A DNA stretch of 39,399 nucleotides from Candidatus Collierbacteria bacterium. GTDB lineage: Bacteria; Patescibacteriota; Microgenomatia; UBA1400; MFAQ01. The translations under genes were made by a program, and so were the position numbers. The first letter of the stretch is position 1; each line of letters starts with the position of its first letter. Positions 32,180-39,003 of this stretch are shown piece by piece. The notes beneath the pieces were generated by a model. The model ran no database searches and was not told the origin of the DNA. It was given only the letters and a program-made list of their open reading frames with translations. The stretch is from positions 1-39,399 of the forward strand of contig CAIQPO010000043.1 of assembly GCA_903873735.1 (NCBI GenBank), read 5' to 3'.

Positions 32180-32841
32180 GTCAGAATTATCTTCGCCGCC
32201 AATCTCTGCATACGCTTAGGATCATCACCAAACATCTCAGCTTCGTAGTTTACATTCAAACTAGACTCAACACCCACGAGCTTTGTTCTCTTACCATCAG
32301 ACTCTCCAAACGCCACCAATAAATCATCACCATAATCAGTAATCTCAAAAGACATCTCCTCCCCCTTCACTCCAAACACCCCAGACATAGACTGTCTCAA
32401 ATTATCAAAAGATACAGTTCTAACTACCTCTGGATCTTCATCAGACAACAAGTCAGCCATGGTAATTTCCATTATCTTCTCATCAAACATTATCGTCACA
32501 TAAAAATCTACCTTTTCCTTAATCATCCATCTCAAAAAATCCAAAACTTTCTTCCCACCACAAGGCATAGTCTCAACCTCCTTTGCATTCATACTGGAAA
32601 GATATGGCCTCAAATTTACCGACATCGTAGCCAGACTTCCATCATCCAAATACTGATAAATCAGACCGAATTCAGGAAAACTAGTTAGTAGTGAACCATC
32701 ATCCAAAATTTCACCCACCATCTCACCATGCCTAGTGTAAGCTACTATTCCACCTTCATCAGTGTAAGCGAACAAGCTACCACCGGTTTCTGGACCAGAA
32801 CTATTTGGCAGATTATTGAAATCCTCTTTATTTCGCGGCAT
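32176..32841 (-). CDS. Unknown acidic protein (221 aa)
   Basis: Soluble, acidic and strand-rich. Early repeats of DDGSLLTSF/DDGSLATMS type (EILDDGSLL, QYLDDGSLA) suggest small beta repeats, followed by LRWMIKEKVDFYVTIM and an alpha/beta end. No family recognised. It begins inside the end of rpmB (14 nt overlap) on the same strand, so it is co-translated with L28. Host-type codons. Confidence 0.62.
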   Translation of the reverse strand: MPRNKEDFNNLPNSSGPETGGSLFAYTDEGGIVAYTRHGEMVGEILDDGSLLTSFPEFGLIYQYLDDGSLATMSVNLRPYLSSMNAKEVETMPCGGKKVLDFLRWMIKEKVDFYVTIMFDEKIMEITMADLLSDEDPEVVRTVSFDNLRQSMSGVFGVKGEEMSFEITDYGDDLLVAFGESDGKRTKLVGVESSLNVNYEAEMFGDDPKRMQRLAAKIILT

Positions 32842-33061
32842 TAACCTTTTGAGCTTCTCGCTCTGATTGTCTTATCGATCTTTTACAGATCGTGCAAACT
32901 TTTATCTTCAATCTCTTACCTTCAATAACAAGGTGATGAACGTGAAGATTTGGTTTTCTTACATGCTTAACTCTTCTCTTGGAAAAGCTAACTAAATTTG
33001 CAGTCTGAATTCCCTTTCCGCAAATTGCACATTCGTATCTGGAATAAGTTGTTTGTTTCAT
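32828..33061 (-). CDS. rpmB: 50S ribosomal protein L28
   Basis: 77 aa, basic, beginning MKQTTYSRYECAICGKGIQT and containing NLVSFSKRRVKHVRKPNLH. Four Cys in two CxxC pairs (CAIC and CTIC) make this the zinc-binding form of L28. The ATG at 33061 is chosen on homology and the GGGGAG before it; the frame extends further upstream but into the divergent protease promoter. It shares its promoter motif with rpsB. Confidence 0.94.
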   Translation of the reverse strand: MKQTTYSRYECAICGKGIQTANLVSFSKRRVKHVRKPNLHVHHLVIEGKRLKIKVCTICKRSIRQSEREAQKVNAAK

Positions 33062-33072
33062 AAAGCTCCCCA

Positions 33073-33091
33073 ATTTTATCACAACAGCCTC
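33073..33091 (-). promoter_or_regulatory. rpmB promoter motif shared with rpsB
   Basis: Minus strand GAGGCTGTTGTGATAAAAT, the same extended -10 and upstream GAGGCTG as at 9857-9876. The hexamer ends 11 nt before the ATG. Confidence 0.6.
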
Positions 33092-33116
33092 ACATAAGGT
33101 ATACTTTATTGGATAT

Positions 33117-33734
33117 ATGATTTCACAATTATTTTCGTCGCCAGTATTTTTTGTCCTATACTTTATCAGCTTGCTAATAGCGATAACCATTCATGAGTTT
33201 TCTCACGCATTAGCAGCCGACAGACTTGGTGACCCTACACCTAGGTCACAAGGCAGACTTACACTTAATCCCCTGAAGCATCTTGACCCAATAGGTACTA
33301 TCTCTATGCTCCTTGTTGGCTTTGGTTGGGGTAGACCAGTAGAATTTGATCCCTACAATCTCGACAAGCCCAGAAGAGACGCAGCAATCATTTCACTCGC
33401 TGGTCCGGTTAGTAATATTCTTCTAGCAATAGCCTTTTCTCTAGTTCTAAAATTTTTTCCTCAAAGTCTTGTGATTAGCCTACTATCTTATTCCATCATC
33501 ACCATTAATGTATCTCTTGCAATCTTCAACCTAGTACCAATTGGTCCTCTCGATGGTCAAAAAATCCTATCTGGAATTCTCCCAAGAGATCTTGCCTATG
33601 AGTTTGAAGCTATCATGCATCGTTATGGTACACTCCTACTTCTACTCTTTATAGTTCCCTCGTTTGGCGGTCAAACGCCAATCCACAGTCTTATCAGTCC
33701 AATCATCGGAGCTATACTCAAACTTCTAGTTTAA
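33117..33734 (+). CDS. Site-2 protease family (M50), PDZ-less membrane peptidase
   Basis: 205 aa, about five membrane helices. Zinc motif HEFSHA at about residues 26-31 and NLVPIGPLDGQK near 138-150 supply the ligands. It lacks the PDZ domain of RseP and belongs to the short M50B branch (as in SpoIVFB or YwhC relatives). Substrate unknown. TATACT (33100-33105) lies 11 nt before the ATG. Divergent from rpmB; the stop overlaps the next convergent gene by 4 nt. Confidence 0.92.
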   Translation: MISQLFSSPVFFVLYFISLLIAITIHEFSHALAADRLGDPTPRSQGRLTLNPLKHLDPIGTISMLLVGFGWGRPVEFDPYNLDKPRRDAAIISLAGPVSNILLAIAFSLVLKFFPQSLVISLLSYSIITINVSLAIFNLVPIGPLDGQKILSGILPRDLAYEFEAIMHRYGTLLLLLFIVPSFGGQTPIHSLISPIIGAILKLLV

Positions 33735-34348
33735 AGACTTCTTCTCCTCGAAAGGAAGCTAAACACTCCCACAATTAAAAGTAAGGCACCAAATCCGAGT
33801 AAGACAATTTTAAACACAGCTCCTAGGGTAGAACCCAAGCCGCCCTGCTCTGCTTCTTCAACTTGTTCATCTTTTGGAGTAATCACCGCTTTTTTCTGTG
33901 TTGGTGTAGGAGTAATCAAAGACTCTGCTGGAGATACACCTGCTCCAAAATCAATATCTCTGACCTGACCAATGAGTAATACATCTTCTGACGGTTTAGT
34001 CACGTAGCCATCTCTTTCTACGGTAACAAACAGCTTGCTAAATTTCTGATCAACTTGTCCATAAAACTTACCATTTATCACCTCTCCCAATCTCCTAACC
34101 CTTTCTCCCTCATCAGACATCCACAACACATATCTATTTTTTTCAGGAGTCAATGCAATTTTTAGATCACGACAGGTTGCCATGATCTTGTAAACATTAT
34201 CAATAAATACCGAGGCAGCGAAACATGCTCCACCACTACCATTACTACGTAAATCTGCAATGCCTTCACTGGCATTTATCTTAGATGGCATCAACCCCAT
34301 CACCACAAAAAATAAAAATGCCGACAGAAACATTCTTTTCTTATCCAT
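33731..34348 (-). CDS. Unknown secreted protein with C-terminal anchor (205 aa)
   Basis: N-terminal signal peptide (MDKKRMFLSAFLFFVVMGLM, cleavage probably near INASEG), a soluble domain with two Cys (GGACFAAS and MATCRDL), a Pro/Thr linker (LITPTPTQKK), a membrane helix (about 176-198) and a RRRSL end. This fits a cell-surface protein with the domain outside. No family recognised. ATG at 34348 preferred over the GTG two codons earlier; TAAAAT ends 7 nt before it. Host-type codons. Confidence 0.68.
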   Translation of the reverse strand: MDKKRMFLSAFLFFVVMGLMPSKINASEGIADLRSNGSGGACFAASVFIDNVYKIMATCRDLKIALTPEKNRYVLWMSDEGERVRRLGEVINGKFYGQVDQKFSKLFVTVERDGYVTKPSEDVLLIGQVRDIDFGAGVSPAESLITPTPTQKKAVITPKDEQVEEAEQGGLGSTLGAVFKIVLLGFGALLLIVGVFSFLSRRRSL

Positions 34349-34355
34349 AACCACA

Positions 34356-34361
34356 ATTTTA
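34356..34361 (-). promoter_or_regulatory. Possible -10 of the 33731-34348 gene, leaderless
   Basis: Minus strand TAAAAT, 7 nt before the ATG, immediately after the terminator of the gene at 34415. Confidence 0.45.
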
Positions 34362-34364
34362 CAC

Positions 34365-34395
34365 CAAAAAAATCCCTACCAAAGTTGGTAGGGAT
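34365..34395 (-). terminator. Intrinsic terminator of the 34415-35149 unit
   Basis: Perfect 11-bp stem ATCCCTACCAA/TTGGTAGGGAT with a 2-nt loop, then seven T on the minus strand. Confidence 0.92.
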
Positions 34396-34414
34396 CATCT
34401 CACAAGCGGAGGGG

Positions 34415-35149
34415 CTAATACTCACCACGGGACTCAGCCAACTCACGATCGCGACGACGCTTTTTGGAGCCGTCATGACCACGTTCGTCAGCATATTCTC
34501 CCGTTTGAGAGCCACCCTTCTTGCCGCCCTTTTTGCCGCCCTTCTTGCCCTTCGGCTTGTCAGCCATGGGGGCGTCATTTGGGGCGACAGTCGCAACCGG
34601 AGCTGCCGGCTTCTTCTCGTCGGGCTTGTTGTAGCATACCCGGCAGAAGCGGAAGGGGCGGGCGCCGTCTTTGCGAGGCGGGATGGGTTCGCCACAGTCC
34701 TGGCAGAAGCCACCGTCCCATTGGAAAGTAGCCATCTCCTGCGAGATGTCGGTGATCAGCTTGACCACCTTGGTCGCCTCTGCTTTCGCCTCAGCAGCAC
34801 GAACCCGCAACAGGTCGTGGTAAGCCACATCAGCTTCGACCACCCTGTCGCGAAATGCCAGGTCAAAGAGCGCTTGGCCTTTGTGGCCCTTGGCGTTCTC
34901 TTCCCGGACAAATTCGGCGGCCTGGTCGAGAAGCTTGTAGTAGGCTTCCGTGGCCAGCTCGAGATCCGGCAGCTTGGCTGCAAAGCGCTTGATCGCGCCG
35001 TGCACGTCAAGCAGCTGCTGCACCGAGGCCGCGTCCTTAGCTACCTGCATTTTCTTCCAGTAGTGGGATTTTACCCCTTCATACTGAGCAGGAAGGTCCT
35101 CGATGGCCTTGATGATCTGCGACACGATGCGATCGATTCTTTCAGGCAT
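34415..35149 (-). CDS. Orphan coiled-helix protein with zinc ribbon and basic tail (244 aa)
   Basis: Begins MPERIDRIVSQIIKAIEDLP; AAAGGAG lies 8 nt before this ATG. Residues 1-135 are helical and charged. A four-Cys ribbon follows (FCQDCGEPIPP and FRFCRVCYN, near 148-174), reminiscent of the DksA/TraR ribbon. Then comes a Pro/Ala linker and a basic tail with KGKKGGKKGGKKGG and GSKKRRRDREL, typical of nucleic-acid binding. A secondary-channel or ribosome-binding role is possible but unproven. Strongly GC-rich codons, own promoter and terminator. A long frame on the other strand across this region is a shadow. Confidence 0.78.
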   Translation of the reverse strand: MPERIDRIVSQIIKAIEDLPAQYEGVKSHYWKKMQVAKDAASVQQLLDVHGAIKRFAAKLPDLELATEAYYKLLDQAAEFVREENAKGHKGQALFDLAFRDRVVEADVAYHDLLRVRAAEAKAEATKVVKLITDISQEMATFQWDGGFCQDCGEPIPPRKDGARPFRFCRVCYNKPDEKKPAAPVATVAPNDAPMADKPKGKKGGKKGGKKGGSQTGEYADERGHDGSKKRRRDRELAESRGEY

Positions 35150-35193
35150 AGTCTCATCTCCTTTGTGAAATAGGTGAATGTGCAAGTGGGAAT

Positions 35194-35222
35194 ATATTAC
35201 TCCTATAGGTTTATATTGTCAA
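35194..35222 (-). promoter_or_regulatory. Sigma-70-type promoter of the 34415-35149 unit
   Basis: Minus strand TTGACA (35217-35222), 17-bp spacer, TAATAT (35194-35199). Directly follows the elp3 stop. Confidence 0.84.
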
Positions 35223-35223
35223 G

Positions 35224-36744
35224 CTACAAGTCCTTCACCATATACTGACCTTCCAACCTATAACCCAAGTTAAGATAATATTCTCTTGTGCCTATGGCTG
35301 AAATAATTGCCATTTTTTTATATCCATTTGTTAAGGCAATCTTTTCTGCCTCAATAAGAAGCTTCTTTCCCAATCCCCTATGCTGAGTTTTATCTTGTTC
35401 ATGAGTATTTAGCGATAAAACTTGACCATATGTGTGCACTTCTCTAACCACTGCTGCTCCTTTTATACCCAGCTTCTTTGCAATCTCACTTTCCTCATCA
35501 GGTAGTCTCAATCTAAGCATTGAATATAAATATGTATTATCTTCAAATGACAAAAACAGCTCCCTCCCTCCCAACGTTTTTCTATCATTACATCTTAACT
35601 CCAATCCTTCAGTCTGATGAACATTTCCCCTCACTTCTCTACATCTGATACATTTACAACTTCTCCCCTCCTCTTTTAGTTGTTTTTGTAATACTTGTCT
35701 TAGGTTTGTCCGCTGAGTTCCTACCGCCACCCATTTTTTGCTTATATCTCGCACCAGTCTATCAATCCTACAATAAACAGGTGTAAGCGTTTTTACCTCT
35801 TTCAACACTTCGATAAGCTTACTTTCATCATATGGTCTATACTCTCCCCGCTTCCACATTTCATACATCTCCGAACCTGGAATTGTCATTGCTGGATACA
35901 CCTTAAGATAGTCTGGACCAAAACGAGAATCCTCAAACATTAACTTTGCCATCTCATTATCTTTTTCAGGAGAAGAACCAGGCAAATTAGGCATAAAGTG
36001 ATAGCAAATTTTTAGTCCTGCATCTCTGCACATTCTAGTTGCTTCGGCTACTCTTTCCAAAGAGTGTCCTCTTTTAATTATACTTAGTATCTGTTCATCA
36101 AGCGCCTGCACTCCCATCTGTACTTTCGTCACCCCCATCGATCTCCATAAAACAATTTCATTTTCATTAATCCAATCAGGTCTTGTCTCAACTGATATCC
36201 CCACCACTCTTCTTTTTGCTGTCTGATTGAATTCAATTGCTCCCTCAAGTGACTCACTCACCACTCCATTTACCCCATCGTACATACCCTTAAAAAACTC
36301 TATCTTATATTCTCTTGTATACGCAGAAAATGTGCCTCCAATAACAATCAAGTCAATCTTATCTGTAGGGTGCCCGGTTTCTTCCATTTGTTTTATTCTG
36401 CCTTCAACTTGCAATCTTGGGTCAAAATTAAGCATTTTAGCTCTCTGCGCTGCTGGCTCATCGGAAAGATAAGACTTCGGCATCCCTTCTTCTAGTGGGC
36501 AATACACGCACTGCCCAGGACAAGGAAATGGCTTCATCATCACCGCGAATGGCGCCACACCACTTTCAGTTCTCACTCCTCTTGTTCTCAAGTACTCCCT
36601 CAAGTCAATATCATCAATATGTGGCCAAATATCAGAGTTTCTTGGCATCTGCCTTAACTCCCTTGACCATAGCCTGCGATAGTCCTCAAAATTTTCTAAA
36701 GTGATTTTCTCTCTGTCTCGCACTATTAATTCTTCTAGATTCAT
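35224..36744 (-). CDS. elp3: Elp3-like radical SAM/acetyltransferase tRNA U34 modification enzyme
   Basis: 506 aa. Radical SAM domain with CPGQCVYCP near residues 74-82 (CxxxCxxC), GGTFSAYTREYKIEFF, and VGISVETRPDWI; a Cys-rich linker (CKCIRCREVRGN); and a C-terminal GNAT acetyltransferase (QHRGLGKKLLIEAEKIA). Elp3 builds the cm5U34 side chain from acetyl-CoA in tRNA anticodons; in eukaryotes it needs Elongator, while archaea and some bacteria use Elp3 alone. Archaeal and eukaryotic Elp3 proteins usually have more residues between the first two Cys. A Trm9-like methyltransferase begins at 39004. No ribosome site is seen. Confidence 0.93.
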   Translation of the reverse strand: MNLEELIVRDREKITLENFEDYRRLWSRELRQMPRNSDIWPHIDDIDLREYLRTRGVRTESGVAPFAVMMKPFPCPGQCVYCPLEEGMPKSYLSDEPAAQRAKMLNFDPRLQVEGRIKQMEETGHPTDKIDLIVIGGTFSAYTREYKIEFFKGMYDGVNGVVSESLEGAIEFNQTAKRRVVGISVETRPDWINENEIVLWRSMGVTKVQMGVQALDEQILSIIKRGHSLERVAEATRMCRDAGLKICYHFMPNLPGSSPEKDNEMAKLMFEDSRFGPDYLKVYPAMTIPGSEMYEMWKRGEYRPYDESKLIEVLKEVKTLTPVYCRIDRLVRDISKKWVAVGTQRTNLRQVLQKQLKEEGRSCKCIRCREVRGNVHQTEGLELRCNDRKTLGGRELFLSFEDNTYLYSMLRLRLPDEESEIAKKLGIKGAAVVREVHTYGQVLSLNTHEQDKTQHRGLGKKLLIEAEKIALTNGYKKMAIISAIGTREYYLNLGYRLEGQYMVKDL

Positions 36745-36759
36745 CGCTTTATTTTAACC

Positions 36760-36785
36760 GAAAAAACCTACCATTAAGGTAGGTA
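36760..36785 (-). terminator. Intrinsic terminator enclosing the stop of the 36774 gene
   Basis: ACCTACC/GGTAGGT stem with a 5-nt loop (ATTAA), then six T on the minus strand. The TAA stop (36774-36776) is in the loop. Confidence 0.87.
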
Positions 36786-36992
36786 TATCACAAACTTCTT
36801 GCTTGTATCCAGTTTAGCTAGATTACTCTTTTTCCAAAAAATTATGTACACATCTCCATTAGGCATAATCACTTCTTTCGTGACATATACCTCTCCAAGT
36901 TCGGGGTGTTCATCGACTACCAACACACGATTGTCGTCTTTACCCTCAATCTCACGAACGAAATATGTTTTTAAAGCCCGTTTTTCAACCAG
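36774..36992 (-). CDS. Orphan small protein (72 aa), apparent CTG start
   Basis: The strong ribosome site GGGAGG lies 6 nt before an in-frame CTG (36990-36992); no ATG, GTG or TTG is in frame near it, and upstream in-frame ATGs lack a ribosome site. The product then reads LVEKRALKTYFVREIEGKDD and ends KKFVIYLP: a small beta-rich protein with PNGDVYIIFWKK. No family recognised. A -10-like TAAAAT lies upstream without a clear -35. The stop is inside the terminator. If CTG is not used, the gene starts further up at 37079. Confidence 0.58.
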   Translation of the reverse strand: MVEKRALKTYFVREIEGKDDNRVLVVDEHPELGEVYVTKEVIMPNGDVYIIFWKKSNLAKLDTSKKFVIYLP

Positions 36993-37044
36993 TTCACACC
37001 TCCCTAATGTTTTCCATATTTTACTACACAAATACCTGAATAAC

Positions 37045-37073
37045 TTGAAAAATCTAATATTATCGGATATAAT
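37045..37073 (+). promoter_or_regulatory. Sigma-70-type promoter of the 37113-38930 unit
   Basis: TTGAAA (37045-37050), 17-bp spacer, perfect TATAAT (37068-37073). AAAGGAG lies 8 nt before the ATG. Confidence 0.87.
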
Positions 37074-37112
37074 ACGCACGAACGCACCCTAACATTCAAA
37101 GGAGAAAAACTT

Positions 37113-38930
37113 ATGATTGGATACATTGTCATTGGAGTTTTGCTGTGCACTCTGGCTGGGCTGGTTCCCCAATTAATCTCAAGGGACACCATGGCCAGGT
37201 CTGTCAAATGGGCCATCGCTGCCCTAGTTGGCAACATTATCTTCATCAGCGCCCAGGTCTATCTCGCCCCGCCGGCACATGTTGGACCGCTCGATGGCTA
37301 CCAGTTTCTCTGGCTTCCGCTCCTGGTGAATACAGTCATCGGCCTCGGCATCGCCCTCTTCAAATCTGATTCTTTTGATGGAGATGAAGAGACCAGTACC
37401 ATCAACATGCTTGCCGGTGCTGGTAATGGCGCCATACTCCTCATCCTGTTCGTTGTCATGGCTATCATCGCCATGGCGACTACTTGGGGTGAAGGAAACG
37501 CCAAGGCAAGAGCTTACTTTTTACCCATAGAAGAGGTGCAAATCGACCCCTCCTTGGGAACAAACGCTCCCGAAAGTTTTCCCGACAACGACCCCGCCCA
37601 CATCATCATGGTTGAAGAAGCCACCGCCCGCCATATCGGCTCACGAGCCATTGGCCAAACCGGCGTAAACTTCGGCTCAACCTACAAACCCGGTACCTAT
37701 ACCAAACAAATGGTACAGGGACACATGTACTGGGTGGCACCGGTGGAGTACCAAAACTTCTTTGCCAACCTCAAACTCCCCACCACCCCAGGCGTGATTG
37801 TAGTCGATGCAGAAAACCCCATGACCGAACCTCGATTCGACCAGACGTGTCAACTGCGGTATGTCCAAAGCGCCATCCTCAACCAGGATCCCATCCGCTA
37901 TCTTTACATCAGCGGCTACGATCAATATCTCTTTGTCGATCCTACATTTGAATACGACGACAACTGGGTTCCGTATATTACTGTGGATGGAAGCATTTAC
38001 CAGAGGGGGCTCTACGGATCACAGGTGGTCAAAGTCTTTACCATCAATGTCTGCACCGGTGAGATCGCTGAATACAGCTTGGCTGACAAACCGGCCTGGA
38101 TTGACCGCATTCTGCCACTGTCTGCCATTGATCAAAACCTCGACGACTACGGCAATTTCTACAAGGGAACCTGGCCAGTGATGTTCAACACCACCGGTCA
38201 AGGAATTGAAACAAGGGCAGACGACACTACCCCCACAGCCTACTCCTCCGTCTCAAAGAGCCCAGTCTATCAGTATGTCATGACCAGCAAAAACACCACC
38301 GACTTTAGCTCGCTGGGTATCATCCTGGTGGATACCAATTCTTACACTGCCAGGCGCTTCCCCATCTACGGCCTGCTGGTAGGCTCCAAGGTAACAGATG
38401 CCTTCATGGATATTGAGTGGAACAAGGCAGGTGATAGTCACAACTACGATATCACCGAACCAGTTCTCTACAATATCTACGGCCGCCTTACTTGGGTCAC
38501 CACCTACATCAACCCCGCAAGTAATGGTATGGCAGACTACAAATCCATCGCTTTCCTGGACGCCTACTTCGTCAGCTCGGCCAATGTCATCCGCGCCGAG
38601 ACCAAAGAAGAGGCTTTGTTGATGTACCAACTCTGGCAAGCAAACCGCCCTTCAAACGACACCGACCCTGGCAGCACAGCCAATCTTGTGCCCTTGTCCG
38701 GCGAGATCATCCAATTCAATGCCGAAGTAAAAAATGGCAACACCATTTACTACTTCATGATCAAGGGTGAAGATGGTGTGGTGGTCAATACTATCTTCTC
38801 AGTCACCCCCACCGACGCGGTTCGCGAAATTCGTTTCACCGAATACGGCGACCAGGTGAGCTTTACCTACGTCGAACTCGGTAGCGGCAGCGCTTCCGTC
38901 TCCTCCTTTGATAACCTCAACGTACCATAA
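37113..38930 (+). CDS. Orphan large membrane protein with big beta-rich domain (605 aa)
   Basis: Four membrane helices (about residues 3-20, 31-52, 66-84 and 105-123) and then some 480 residues outside the membrane, rich in Tyr, Asn, Asp and Thr, with repeated short strands and segments such as GTYTKQMVQGHMYWVAPVEY and TTPGVIVVDAENP. I recognise no named domain. Long, strand-rich, probably extracellular or periplasmic; it could be an enzyme or a binding protein. Strong ribosome site, own promoter and terminator, GC-rich codons. Lies between elp3 and the Trm9-like gene. The largest of the orphan units. Confidence 0.8.
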   Translation: MIGYIVIGVLLCTLAGLVPQLISRDTMARSVKWAIAALVGNIIFISAQVYLAPPAHVGPLDGYQFLWLPLLVNTVIGLGIALFKSDSFDGDEETSTINMLAGAGNGAILLILFVVMAIIAMATTWGEGNAKARAYFLPIEEVQIDPSLGTNAPESFPDNDPAHIIMVEEATARHIGSRAIGQTGVNFGSTYKPGTYTKQMVQGHMYWVAPVEYQNFFANLKLPTTPGVIVVDAENPMTEPRFDQTCQLRYVQSAILNQDPIRYLYISGYDQYLFVDPTFEYDDNWVPYITVDGSIYQRGLYGSQVVKVFTINVCTGEIAEYSLADKPAWIDRILPLSAIDQNLDDYGNFYKGTWPVMFNTTGQGIETRADDTTPTAYSSVSKSPVYQYVMTSKNTTDFSSLGIILVDTNSYTARRFPIYGLLVGSKVTDAFMDIEWNKAGDSHNYDITEPVLYNIYGRLTWVTTYINPASNGMADYKSIAFLDAYFVSSANVIRAETKEEALLMYQLWQANRPSNDTDPGSTANLVPLSGEIIQFNAEVKNGNTIYYFMIKGEDGVVVNTIFSVTPTDAVREIRFTEYGDQVSFTYVELGSGSASVSSFDNLNVP

Positions 38931-38939
38931 GATCCATCA

Positions 38940-38967
38940 GACCCCGCAATTGCGGGGTCTTTTTTTA
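38940..38967 (+). terminator. Intrinsic terminator of the 37113-38930 unit
   Basis: Perfect palindrome ACCCCGCAATTGCGGGGT followed by seven T after CT, 10 nt past the stop. Confidence 0.92.
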
Positions 38968-38968
38968 C

Positions 38969-38997
38969 TTGCTGCTACCCTGCTTTAGCGTCATAAT
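38969..38997 (+). promoter_or_regulatory. Probable promoter of the methyltransferase gene, leaderless
   Basis: TTGCTG (38969-38974), 17-bp spacer, CATAAT (38992-38997), then 6 nt to the ATG. It starts 2 nt after the previous terminator. Confidence 0.5.
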
Positions 38998-39003
38998 AAA
39001 ACT

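Noticed and set aside
34385..35173. Long open frame (262 codons) on the plus strand across the 34415-35149 gene
   Set aside because: The minus-strand frame has a Shine-Dalgarno, promoter, terminator and a sensible zinc-ribbon protein; the plus frame runs into the terminator hairpin and has no ribosome site.
3884..38930. Orphan units as integron gene cassettes or insertion sequences
   Set aside because: No integrase, attC-like sites, terminal inverted repeats or target duplications were seen; terminators differ in sequence from unit to unit.
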